This document shows positions 1 through 7,620 of a stretch of 13,110 nucleotides of DNA, piece after piece. The notes under the pieces are model-generated. The model had not been told where the DNA came from. It saw only the letters and a program-made list of their open reading frames with translations, and did no database searches. The stretch is from CAZXYF01 sp964644705 (GTDB lineage Bacteria; Planctomycetota; Brocadiia; SM23-32): assembly GCA_964644705.1 (NCBI GenBank), contig CAZXYF010000080.1, positions 1-13,110 on the forward strand. Direction: 5' to 3'. The translations under genes and the position numbers were made by a program. Within the stretch, counting starts at the first letter, position 1; the number at the start of each line of letters is the position of its first letter.

Positions 1-417
1 CCCGATGGGGCTCATGGAAATAAAACCGGAACGCATTTTGTGCCGCCCGCTTGGGGATACGATTACTTCTGGCGCCCCACCTCCGGCGACGATACGCCTC
101 CATTTTATGCCTGGTTCATCAAACGCGATGCAGAGGGACACAGAACCCATCACATCCACATGGTCGAGCATGATTTTCCGCAGTGGGAGGAGCTTCTTTT
201 CCGCGATTACCTGAGGGACCATCCCAAAGTTGCCAGAAAGTACGGCGCGCTCAAACAAAAACTTGCCCGACAGCATCAGCATGATCGCGTCGCCTACACC
301 GAAGCCAAAACCGAGTTCATAGAGCGTATTACGGAGAAAGCCCGGAAGTATTACTCGAGTTCAGCTTCAGTCAGTCCAGGTCGACAAACCCGAACATTTC
401 ACAAACCTCAAGCGTGA
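1..417 (+). CDS. GrpB/UPF0157 family protein, 3' part (5' end outside window)
   Basis: The frame is open from base 1, so the start lies upstream; 138 residues are visible, where the family is usually about 170-190. The C-terminal GrpB signature is clear: RTHHIHMVEHD, then LLFRDYLRDHPKVARKYGALK and AYTEAKTEFI, matching the familiar RTHHvHv / FRDYLRaHPevA.eY..LK / AYt..K..Fi pattern. GrpB proteins resemble nucleotidyltransferases in fold, but their physiological reaction is not established, so none is claimed. A GTG at 40 could be called as a start only because of the window edge; the residues before it (including GAHGNKTGTHF) are in frame, so I treat the gene as truncated. The last 20 or so residues after KARKYY look like an unconserved tail. 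The gene runs convergently towards addA across a hairpin-rich spacer. Family assignment is confident; function is unknown. Confidence 0.85.
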   Translation, partial: PDGAHGNKTGTHFVPPAWGYDYFWRPTSGDDTPPFYAWFIKRDAEGHRTHHIHMVEHDFPQWEELLFRDYLRDHPKVARKYGALKQKLARQHQHDRVAYTEAKTEFIERITEKARKYYSSSASVSPGRQTRTFHKPQA

Positions 418-421
418 ATTA

Positions 422-457
422 GACCCCCATGGCCTTGTGCCATGAGGGAATAAGATT
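422..457 (-). repeat. REP-like palindromic repeat, copy 1 (inverted, degenerate)
   Basis: Read on the minus strand, this matches copies 2 and 3 at 503-539 and 572-608: AATCTT at one end, then a palindromic core GCCATG around a short loop, then a run of Gs. The core is CCATGGC-CTTGT-GCCATG on the plus strand, with an imperfect outer stem. It begins five bases after the GrpB stop codon, where it could also act as a hairpin at the 3' end of that transcript. Confidence 0.7.
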
Positions 458-502
458 GTCACGGCTGCCGTGGTTTTGGGTTGCAGAGGGGGCAGCTGCA
501 GA

Positions 503-539
503 AATCTTCTTCACCCACGGGATAAACCCGTGGGGGCCG
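503..539 (+). repeat. REP-like palindromic repeat, copy 2
   Basis: The unit starts AATCTTCTTCACCCA and ends GGGGGCCG. Its core is a perfect 8-bp stem, CCCACGGG / CCCGTGGG, with loop ATAAA. The flanks are identical to copy 3, while the inner stem bases differ but stay paired, which argues for selection on the hairpin. The bases between copies 2 and 3 (541-570) hold two more small hairpins: CTGAG-AAA-CTCAG and GGTGG...CCACC. Confidence 0.8.
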
Positions 540-571
540 ACTGAGAAACTCAGGTGGATTTTAGCCCACCC

Positions 572-608
572 AATCTTCTTCACCCATGGCGCAAGGCCAT
601 GGGGGCCG
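572..608 (+). repeat. REP-like palindromic repeat, copy 3
   Basis: This is a direct repeat of copy 2, starting 69 bases later. It has the same AATCTTCTTCACCCA start and GGGGGCCG end, with a core stem CCCATGGC / GCCATGGG and loop GCAAG. Compared with copy 2 the stem shows compensating changes (ACGGG/CCCGT versus ATGGC/GCCAT). The rest of the spacer (609-684) shows no further recognisable element. Confidence 0.8.
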
Positions 609-684
609 CATTTCGGAGATGAGCCGTGTTAATTTGCGTGGTTTGTTCGTCGAAACAAGATGAAACTTGCAAACTACCGCTTCA

Positions 685-3600
685 CTACCGACATTCGACG
701 TATCGTGCTCCCCTTGTAAAATACAATCCCGCCTCTTTCACTCTGTCCCCCGTGCACTCCTCCCACGCCGCCGCATAAGCGTCCAGCTGGGGTTTGTAAT
801 GTTCCACCAGTTCCCCGACCTCATTCTCTTCCGTGTTGTCCGTCTTGTAATCGACGATCACCCACGCGCCGTCCTCTTTGAACGCCAGATCAATCACCCC
901 GCGACTGATCACGGGCCGCTCACCGTCTTCGATCAAACGTCGAAATGGCGCCTCGGGAATACAGCGCTCCGCCGCATGGCCGCGTTTCCAAATTTCACTG
1001 TCCACCACGTTCTCTACCACCGTCAGCGCTTCCTGAGCCCGCGCATCCGGCAAGTCCTCTCCGCGCACCGCTGAATATGCCAGCGCCTCAATATCCTCTT
1101 CCGGGTCCGCCATGCGTCGCTCCAGGAGAGTGTGAATCACCGTCCCCCATTGTTCCCCGTGCCGGGTCCCTGCAAAGTGTTCGCCACCGGTTACCGCGCG
1201 TTCCTTGGCCCCCACCACGTCGTATGTGGGCTGCGAGACCGTCTCCCACTGCTGATCGATCTCTCCCAGCGCGGCCTGATGTTGTTCGGGAGAAATTGTG
1301 TCCGTCACTTCCGCGGCATAATCACAGTCCTCCACCTCTATTTCTACCTCACCCTCAAGATATGGCGCGAGGGGTTTCCAGGGATTTCGGTCAGACGGCT
1401 TTTCCCGCTGCGATATGACGAGCCGGAGCCCGGCACGCGTGGCAGCGACGTATCGCAAACGCGCCTCCTCCGCGTTCACGAATTGCCGTTCTTCCTCCTG
1501 CACCTCCTCCCAGTTCGGTGGGGTGGCAATCGTCGCCCGCTGATACGGGTTCACCTGTTTCTGAAGCGCCATGTACCCGCGGGTCGCGTCGCCGCGCCGA
1601 TCAATGTGGAGAGCGGGATCCCCCTGATACTGTCCGGAAGGATCCGCCAGAAAAACGATCGGCGCCTGCAGCCCCTTCGCTTTATGCAAGTTCATGACCC
1701 GCACGGGACGCTGCTCCATCGTGAGTGCGGGCAACCCATCGTGCTGCTCTTCTGATTCCGTAAGTTCCCCCAGGTAATCCACCATGTCCACCGCCGTCCA
1801 TTGATCAACCTGGGCGTCCCGCATGAGCTCAAACGCTTTCTGAAGGCTGCCCGCTTCCACGTTTCCACCTTCCGATGCACCGGCCAGGGCCGGAAGACCG
1901 AGGTCGTTGGCCACCCGCCGGGCCGCCGCCACCGGGGGCAGCAGAGCCATCCAGCGTGCATACTGCCGCATCATTTCAAAAGCTTTCTGAACACGCTCAC
2001 GCGGTTGCGACGCGAGATCAGTGGGGACGGATTGACGATAGTCGAAGACGCCGCCGGCCTCTTTGAAAGCCAGAAGCTCGGGATCCTTGACCCCGAAAAG
2101 TTCGCTTCGCAAAACCCCCACCACCGCCACGGGATTGTGCGGACGGACCACCGCGGCCAGGCACATGTGCAGCTGCTCCAGCGCATCGACCTCATTCAGC
2201 ACCGTACCTCCCGTCACCTGGTTGGGAATCTCAAGACGCTGCAATGCCCCGGCATAAGTGCTCATGCGTTTCTTTGTGCGGGTGATGATCAAAAAATCCG
2301 CCGGCCGCACGGGCCGTTCCTCCCCCTCATCGCCAGGAGGCTGGATCATCATTGGATCGTCCAGCGCGTTACGAACGTAGCGGGCGATCCGCCCCGCCTC
2401 ATACTCCGCCATCTCGGATTGTTTTCGTATCGCCGACGGTGTTCGGAGCACCTGCACCGCCGGTTCGTCGTGATCCGCGTCCAGATCGCGGCCCTGTTCA
2501 AGCGCGACGTAGCCGGGCGAATAATGGTTGCGTTCTTCGGGGAACTGCGGAGCGAAGGCCTCATTCACCCAGTCAATAACCGGTCCCGTGCTTCGGAAAT
2601 TGGACGAAAGCTCCACCACCTCTCCCCCGTTCTGCTCAATCAGGCGCCGCACCTCGTTGTAGGTCACCAGATCGGCCCGGCGAAAACGGTAGATCGATTG
2701 TTTGGGGTCCCCCACCACGAACAACGATCCCGGGCGAGGCCGACATGCCCTCCAGTTGGTCTCGGTCGGATCCTGGGCCGTGAGCAACATCATCACTTCT
2801 GCCTGAACTGGATCGGTGTCCTGAAATTCATCCACGAGCAAATGTGTGAACCGATTCTGAAAATATTTTCGCACGTGCGCCCCGCCCTCCCGGAGTAAAC
2901 GCGCGGCCCGCAGCAGGAGGTCCTGAAAATTGAGGGCACCAGCCTCCTCCCGGCGCCGCTCATAATCCTGTCTTGCCTCTTCCAGAACCTCCATGCATGC
3001 ATGATATCGGTGCTGATGGAGGGCTTTGAAAAAGGGTTCCACAACCCGGCAACGAAACTTCTCCCAGCGGGCCAGTTCCCTCTCGCGCAGCTCATCTTTT
3101 GCCTCTCGCGTCTCACCGGCCCAGTATGTCTTGCACGTGTTTGGATCTTCTTCATCAAATTCGTTCAACACGCCCGCGAGAGACATCAGATTGCCCGATC
3201 TGGCCACGCGCATTCTCGCTTCCAGTTCGTCGTACACCTTCAAAACGTGTTCACTCGATCCGATTTTCACCGGTTCCGGCAGGCTTTTGATGTGCTCCAG
3301 ATAGTCGTTGAGTTCCTCCTCAATCTCATCCGCGCCGGGCAATGGCATCTGCGGTTCAGACGGCCATTCTTCAACATCCGGGTACAGCACGTAATCGGAG
3401 AATGCCGATTCCAGATCGGCTAACTCCACACCGAGATGAGCCAGCCTTCCCAGTATCGGGTCGTTACGGGCATACAGGCGCGCACAATGCGTATCCCATG
3501 CTTCCTGCTGCAGCCGCGCCTCCTCCTCTTCGTCCAGCTCCCGGAAATTTAGCGGCACCTCCGCCTCCACGGGACGCTCCCGCAACAGGCGCGCGCAGAA

Positions 3601-3915
3601 TGAATGGATGGTGCCGATGTATGCACGGCCGACGTTTTCCGCCGCTTCAGCCAGCCGTTCTCCCTCCGCGCCCGTCGTCTCATCGGCCTGCTGCTCCAAT
3701 TTGGTCTGAAAACGTTCGCGCATCTCGGCCGCCGCTTTGCGCGTAAACGTTATGGCCGCAAGCGTTTCGACGCTGCAGCGTCCGCTGGCCAGCAGCGCCA
3801 CCATTCGGTCAACCATGCTGGTGGTTTTTCCCGTGCCAGCCGCAGCTTCAACCAACATGCAGCTGTCCAGTTCACTGTGGATCCGTTCACGCTGATTTTC
3901 GTCTGGTAATCTCAT
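685..3915 (-). CDS. addA: AddA-type helicase-nuclease (ATP-dependent, UvrD superfamily 1 with RecB nuclease domain)
   Basis: 1076 residues, somewhat shorter than Bacillus AddA (about 1230). AddA is the 3'-5' helicase and one of two nuclease subunits of AddAB, which resects double-strand breaks for RecA-dependent repair in the cytoplasm. The helicase motifs appear in order: Walker A AAAGTGKT (24-31), ITFTRKAA near 55, GTIHSF near 100, motif II DEFQD (362-366), motif III GDPKQ (402-406) followed by YRFRRAD, NFRST, motif V LHKAKGL (H744), and motif VI ATRA (R827). A C-terminal RecB-type nuclease follows, with GVIDLAF (D1009), DYKTD (D1022, K1024), and the downstream QLDAYA box, so the catalytic residues are intact. 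The ATG at 3915 fits the family start (Walker A at residue 24), with a weak GAGAAG site upstream. It lies 54 bp after addB on the same strand, so the two are almost certainly co-transcribed. The protein is very acidic in its first third. RecB is unlikely because the partner is AddB, not RecC. Confidence 0.93.
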   Translation of the reverse strand: MRLPDENQRERIHSELDSCMLVEAAAGTGKTTSMVDRMVALLASGRCSVETLAAITFTRKAAAEMRERFQTKLEQQADETTGAEGERLAEAAENVGRAYIGTIHSFCARLLRERPVEAEVPLNFRELDEEEEARLQQEAWDTHCARLYARNDPILGRLAHLGVELADLESAFSDYVLYPDVEEWPSEPQMPLPGADEIEEELNDYLEHIKSLPEPVKIGSSEHVLKVYDELEARMRVARSGNLMSLAGVLNEFDEEDPNTCKTYWAGETREAKDELRERELARWEKFRCRVVEPFFKALHQHRYHACMEVLEEARQDYERRREEAGALNFQDLLLRAARLLREGGAHVRKYFQNRFTHLLVDEFQDTDPVQAEVMMLLTAQDPTETNWRACRPRPGSLFVVGDPKQSIYRFRRADLVTYNEVRRLIEQNGGEVVELSSNFRSTGPVIDWVNEAFAPQFPEERNHYSPGYVALEQGRDLDADHDEPAVQVLRTPSAIRKQSEMAEYEAGRIARYVRNALDDPMMIQPPGDEGEERPVRPADFLIITRTKKRMSTYAGALQRLEIPNQVTGGTVLNEVDALEQLHMCLAAVVRPHNPVAVVGVLRSELFGVKDPELLAFKEAGGVFDYRQSVPTDLASQPRERVQKAFEMMRQYARWMALLPPVAAARRVANDLGLPALAGASEGGNVEAGSLQKAFELMRDAQVDQWTAVDMVDYLGELTESEEQHDGLPALTMEQRPVRVMNLHKAKGLQAPIVFLADPSGQYQGDPALHIDRRGDATRGYMALQKQVNPYQRATIATPPNWEEVQEEERQFVNAEEARLRYVAATRAGLRLVISQREKPSDRNPWKPLAPYLEGEVEIEVEDCDYAAEVTDTISPEQHQAALGEIDQQWETVSQPTYDVVGAKERAVTGGEHFAGTRHGEQWGTVIHTLLERRMADPEEDIEALAYSAVRGEDLPDARAQEALTVVENVVDSEIWKRGHAAERCIPEAPFRRLIEDGERPVISRGVIDLAFKEDGAWVIVDYKTDNTEENEVGELVEHYKPQLDAYAAAWEECTGDRVKEAGLYFTRGARYVECR

Positions 3916-3964
3916 GATAACTTCTCTGTTTTATGGGCCGAGTGTTTCGTCCGCATTGCTATGA

Positions 3965-3978
3965 CTTCTTCACCCACG
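3965..3978 (+). repeat. Partial REP-like unit at the addB stop codon
   Basis: Fourteen bases, CTTCTTCACCCACG, are identical to the start of repeat copy 2 at 503-539. The second half of the palindrome is missing. The segment spans the addB stop codon (TCA at 3970-3972 on the plus strand), so the last addB codons and the stop lie in it. It may be a decayed insertion or may be coincidence. Confidence 0.4.
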
Positions 3979-6900
3979 AAGCGCCCGCATCGCCTCCAGG
4001 ATGGTATTGTCCTCATTCTCCAACTTGGCTTCACTGTGATCGGTCACCTCGTCCAGATCACGGCAGATGCCCTGAAAATCACAATATCGACAGTCCTTTT
4101 TCGTCGGCGTCGCCAGGAAAGCCCCCCGCTGCGCTATTCGATGCAGTTTGGCGATGATCCCCATCCCCCCGTCCAGATCCTCCGGGGTATAAGTGATCCG
4201 CTGTCCTTCCCCTTTCGTGCTGGCGAAGAAATATCCGAACTTCTCCACCTGAGCATGAGCCGAAACCCGTTCCCGCAAACACTTCTCCGCCAGCGTCATG
4301 TAGAGTGCATGCTGGATCAGGCGACCTTTCCGAAAGGTGCTTTTGTTGTAGCGGCTGGCGCTTCCGGTTTTATAATCCCAGACCTCATAGTGGTATTTGC
4401 CGGAGTCCTCCACCTCATCAATGCGATCAAGACGTCCCCGGGCCAGCACGGTCTTTCCGCCGGGGAGGGTCAACGCGACAGGATCGGGAACTCCCAGTGA
4501 GTAGGCATCGTCGCCGCCCGACATCCCCACATTCGATTCCAGATACACCGGCCTGTTTCTCCGACAGAACGTTTCCTCGCTGGCGAGAAAAATACGGCAG
4601 GCGTCGAGCATGTCACGATGCTGGGCTTCCTGCAGATCGCGTCGAGGCGGCGGTTTGCGCTCACTCCACTCGTTTACAGATTCCTGTAGCATCTGTTCCA
4701 AGTGAGGCCAATCGCGTTCGAAGTCGGGCCGCTTCCCTTCATCCAGAATCTCCACCATGAAGCGTCGGAAGACTTCGTGCAGCAGCGTGCCCTTCTCGAG
4801 CGGATCGAGCCACTGATCGGGTTCCCGTTTGAGTTCCTCCGGCAGTTCGATATCCAGCACACGATCAAAGAAATAAGCGAGCGGACATTTGCCGACGGCC
4901 TGCAATCGTGACGAGGAGACAACTCCCATTTCCGTGGATGCCGGGGCAAGCTCATCAACCCGCCCATCATAGGCCGTAAACCGGTCGGAAGCTCGTTGTT
5001 CCCGCGCTCGATGCCCCGCCTGGAGGTGGTCAAAACACGGAACGACGTCCTCCGTCCGGTCCACGGCGGAACTGGTCACGCACAGCCGGCCCAGCCACCA
5101 GTCCGCCTCATCAAGCGCGGGTCGCGCGCTGGATGCGGCAAACGACACGGGATCCGGCAGACGGTCCCACGTGAGAAAATCACTCTGGTCACCCCGTTCA
5201 TCACCGGAAAGGATCCGATACATCGAGACCAAAGCGGGACTGGGAAACTGTTCACGGTCCTCGAGGATGTCGTGACAGGAATAACTCAGGGTCACCCGAC
5301 CGCGGAGGCCCGCAAGCGTTCGCGCCAGATCCCTCCAGCTTCGCTTCAGGCGTCCATCCGACGTGGGCAGTTCATCCGAGACACGTCCGCGTTCCACATC
5401 GAGCAGAATGGGATCCTGTCCCGCGGCGACGGGAAATCGGCCGTCATCCATGCCCACAATGAACGTCCACCGCCGACCGGTGTGTCCACCCGACCGGAGC
5501 GGCGCCAGATGGATGCAACCCGGGCGAGCCCCCAATCCCCCCACCGAGCTCTCGGCCGTCAGTTTTCGCAGCCATTCCTTCATTGAGACGCTGGAGGCAT
5601 CCTTTTCCTCTTCCAGTATTTCGGCCATTTCTTTCAGTCGTTCGTGAAGGAACTTCAGAGCATAATCGTCCAGTTTCCCACCCGGCCGGGCCACTGACTC
5701 CAGCATTGTCCGGGCCGAGTCCAGCAATGATCGATCATCCACGGGCAGAGCCGGAGATACGTCCAGAAGTGCCTCAACGAGATTCCGCACCGCCTGCACC
5801 GACGACAGCTGAGCAGCCAGTTTACCGGTATCAGATCCACTTTCCTCCGCCACTTCCGATTCCCCCATCCGGTGTTCCAGCTCGGCGATACGCGTCTCAA
5901 GCTCCGGCAGGTAATTCTTCCTCCCCTCGTGGACGGGCACCGACCGAAACACGTCCGAAACCTCCGCGAAAGTCAGTTCGCCCCGGGCTTCCTCGGGCAG
6001 ATTTAGCAGACCATCCTGTATCATTCGAACCAGGATCGTCTGCTGAAAATCTTCCTCGCACCAATCGAGCCAGGCAGATAGAAGACGTCCGGGACGTGAA
6101 TAGCGAATGGGGATCCCCTCGGCGAAGGTGGCTCCCGACGGTTCATCCTCAAAGGTAACTCCTCCGGGCATGAGCGTCTGCAACTCTTCGTAGAAAAGCG
6201 GAACGTAGGTGCCACCGTCCGTGTAGAGCACCTCCACCTCATCCAGCGGGACGTCATATTCCAGACAGCGCCGCAGGACCTCGCGCACTTCATTGACCTC
6301 CCCCACCGCCGGGAACATATCAACACTTTCATCACCAGGAGCCGCCGGGGCCTCCGAGGCATTTCCAACCCAGCGGAGCAAATTCAGATCCCGTTCCGTA
6401 ATCTCGGCCGACAGTTCACCCGGTCGATCCACCTCCAGATCACGTACACGTTCGGGCGGCATCGCGTTCAGCATACGACGTTCCAGCGGCATATACTCAT
6501 CCTCGTTTACCGGCGGCAGCAGGACATACACCTCCGGCGGAAGCCCCTCGTCATCGAGCACATCCATCGCGATCCGTAGCGCCTCCGCATAATCGACGAA
6601 TCCTCTTTCCGTCAAAGCCTTTTCGTATGATTCCTCAATCGTGCGCAGTTCCCGCCCTTTTTCCGGCACTTCCAGTTCCGGGGATTCCAACGCATCCAAT
6701 GACGCCTCCGCCAGACGCAGGTCGCAGAGCGTACGATGCATGGCTTCGGACAGCTCGAGGCTGGGCTCGAGCGCAGAGAGGTAGCCGGATTCTCCTTTTC
6801 CGTGCATCCGCGTCCAGACGGAATCCAGAACCATTTGTTCCACCAGACTGCTGGACAGCTCCAGTTCCTCGCGCGCCAGCACCGGCCCGGCCAGTTCCAT

Positions 6901-7122
6901 GGCCACGCCGCGCAGGGTCCTGGGACGGGTGTTGGCCACGGGCGTGCCGCCGCGAGCCACTGCATCCAGCCACTGCTGCCCCGCCCGCAGGTGAGGGCAG
7001 ATCAGCCATTTCTCATCGACGGGATGTTTCTCCACCACCTCGGCGATTGATTGCACCAGGATGTTCTCGTCCGGTGGTTGATCCGCTGAGGCGGCTGCCT
7101 GGAAATTCAGTTGTGTTTGCAT
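3970..7122 (-). CDS. addB: AddB-type subunit of the AddAB helicase-nuclease, with Fe-S cluster nuclease domain
   Basis: 1050 residues from the chosen ATG. AddB pairs with AddA, carries the second nuclease, and in known enzymes has the inactivated helicase fold that recognises Chi. The C-terminal nuclease shows LLHEVFRRFM, GRLDRID, VWDYKTG and the HALY box. The four cysteines of the AddB 4Fe-4S cluster are present: C746 (GKCPLAYFF) and C1011, C1014, C1020 in CRYCDFQGIC (C-x2-C-x5-C). The N-terminal half is diverged, and the Walker A seen in Bacillus AddB is not visible; the region instead begins with a HPVDEKWLICPH segment. The frame is open to a GTG at 7170, which would add 16 hydrophobic residues (LRFLFCFSV), but no Shine-Dalgarno precedes it and a possible promoter would start transcription almost on top of it. 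I therefore prefer the ATG at 7122, although its own ribosome site is also weak. It is upstream of addA in one operon. Confidence 0.9.
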   Translation of the reverse strand: MQTQLNFQAAASADQPPDENILVQSIAEVVEKHPVDEKWLICPHLRAGQQWLDAVARGGTPVANTRPRTLRGVAMELAGPVLAREELELSSSLVEQMVLDSVWTRMHGKGESGYLSALEPSLELSEAMHRTLCDLRLAEASLDALESPELEVPEKGRELRTIEESYEKALTERGFVDYAEALRIAMDVLDDEGLPPEVYVLLPPVNEDEYMPLERRMLNAMPPERVRDLEVDRPGELSAEITERDLNLLRWVGNASEAPAAPGDESVDMFPAVGEVNEVREVLRRCLEYDVPLDEVEVLYTDGGTYVPLFYEELQTLMPGGVTFEDEPSGATFAEGIPIRYSRPGRLLSAWLDWCEEDFQQTILVRMIQDGLLNLPEEARGELTFAEVSDVFRSVPVHEGRKNYLPELETRIAELEHRMGESEVAEESGSDTGKLAAQLSSVQAVRNLVEALLDVSPALPVDDRSLLDSARTMLESVARPGGKLDDYALKFLHERLKEMAEILEEEKDASSVSMKEWLRKLTAESSVGGLGARPGCIHLAPLRSGGHTGRRWTFIVGMDDGRFPVAAGQDPILLDVERGRVSDELPTSDGRLKRSWRDLARTLAGLRGRVTLSYSCHDILEDREQFPSPALVSMYRILSGDERGDQSDFLTWDRLPDPVSFAASSARPALDEADWWLGRLCVTSSAVDRTEDVVPCFDHLQAGHRAREQRASDRFTAYDGRVDELAPASTEMGVVSSSRLQAVGKCPLAYFFDRVLDIELPEELKREPDQWLDPLEKGTLLHEVFRRFMVEILDEGKRPDFERDWPHLEQMLQESVNEWSERKPPPRRDLQEAQHRDMLDACRIFLASEETFCRRNRPVYLESNVGMSGGDDAYSLGVPDPVALTLPGGKTVLARGRLDRIDEVEDSGKYHYEVWDYKTGSASRYNKSTFRKGRLIQHALYMTLAEKCLRERVSAHAQVEKFGYFFASTKGEGQRITYTPEDLDGGMGIIAKLHRIAQRGAFLATPTKKDCRYCDFQGICRDLDEVTDHSEAKLENEDNTILEAMRALRG

Positions 7123-7172
7123 AGGTTGCCCAGTTGACACCGAAAAACAGAAGAGGAACCGAAGCATCACTT

Positions 7173-7200
7173 CAAGTATTTATCGCAAAGCCGGTGCCAA
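7173..7200 (-). promoter_or_regulatory. Possible sigma70 promoter for addB-addA
   Basis: On the minus strand, TTGGCA (7200-7195) is followed after 16 bases by TACTTG (7178-7173). The predicted start is near 7166, leaving about a 40-base leader before the ATG at 7122. The -35 is good and the -10 is mediocre, so this is tentative. Confidence 0.35.
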
Positions 7201-7347
7201 CTTGCAAATGAACGTTCCACTGCTGCCGGGCTTGTCGCGGTTGAGGCGTAAGCGGATTACGACACGCGCTTTTCTGAATACTTACTATTTTCGGCATAGC
7301 CAGGACTTATTCGGTTTCCCAAACAGATACCGTGGTCCTCGTTTCGT

Positions 7348-7376
7348 TTGACGGTGAATATCAGGTGTGCTACTTT
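7348..7376 (+). promoter_or_regulatory. Sigma70-type promoter of leader RNA A
   Basis: TTGACG (7348-7353), a 17-base spacer, then TACTTT (7371-7376), predicting transcription from about 7383. The same arrangement with a 17-base spacer stands before the related RNA at 10552, which supports it. The stretch 7201-7347, between the addB promoter and this one, shows nothing else recognisable. Confidence 0.7.
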
Positions 7377-7382
7377 ACCCTA

Positions 7383-7477
7383 TGCGCTAAGATAGATTCA
7401 GGGGAGTTCCTTTAAAAGCGACCTGTTGAAAACATTGGCCGGTGGTAAATCTGTTGAGATTGCCATCGGCCATTTTT
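7383..7477 (+). ncRNA. Structured leader or small RNA, copy A
   Basis: This is a predicted transcript of about 95 nt from the promoter at 7348-7376 to the terminator U-run. It aligns along its length with copy B (10552-10645). Shared blocks are AGATT, CAGGGG, CCTGYTGAAAAYATT, GCCGRTGG and CATCGGC followed by Ts. A small conserved stem is possible between CAGG (7399-7402) and CCTG (7422-7425). It lies in the 5' leader of the DUF4914 gene, 143 bases before the ATG. I cannot match it to a riboswitch class I know (GEMM, fluoride, THF, SAM and cobalamin were considered by eye). It could be a transcription attenuator or a free small RNA. Confidence 0.6.
7437..7477 (+). terminator. Intrinsic terminator inside the leader of the DUF4914 gene
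   Basis: The 9-bp stem GGCCGGTGG / CCATCGGCC (with one G-U pair) continues into an inner stem AATCT / AGATT with loop GTTG, and is followed by ATTTTTG. The U-run is short but real. Because it sits between the promoter and the gene, it would make expression depend on read-through. Confidence 0.65.
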
Positions 7478-7479
7478 GT

Positions 7480-7494
7480 ACCACCAGATGGTGG
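7480..7494 (+). promoter_or_regulatory. Conserved post-terminator box, candidate antiterminator partner
   Basis: ACCACC (7480-7485) can pair perfectly with GGTGGT (7441-7446), the end of the 5' arm of the terminator, and so could disrupt it. It can also form its own small hairpin, CCACC-AGAT-GGTGG. The string CCACCAGAT is identical after the terminator of copy B (10649-10657). Similarity between the two copies continues to a GCAGACC block (7510-7516 and 10675-10681). Confidence 0.4.
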
Positions 7495-7620
7495 CAAGTT
7501 CCAGGGGCCGCAGACCATCCGAATCATCCTAACACAGTGCTGGATACTTCGGCGCCTGAATGGAGATCCTTGCCGGACTATCGGATCGGCACCAAACGCA
7601 ACCTTTGTACGGAGAAAAGC

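Noticed and set aside
422..608. CRISPR array
   Set aside because: Only three units, one of them inverted, palindromic and unevenly spaced; no regular spacers and no cas genes.
429..632. Open frame of 67 codons with repeated FFTHG..PWGP peptides
   Set aside because: The peptide repeat is just the translation of the REP-like DNA repeats; there is no ribosome site and no conserved domain.
1801..2898. 365-codon plus-strand open frame opposite addA
   Set aside because: It overlaps conserved helicase motifs on the other strand and its peptide has no family resemblance.
7383..7477. Known riboswitch classes (cyclic-di-GMP GEMM, fluoride, THF, SAM, cobalamin)
   Set aside because: The characteristic conserved cores of these classes are not seen by eye; only a covariance-model search could exclude them fully.
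7426..7620. 65-residue N-terminal extension of the DUF4914 protein
   Set aside because: This part overlaps the structured RNA and its terminator; the ATG at 7621 has a good GGAG site and family members begin near there.
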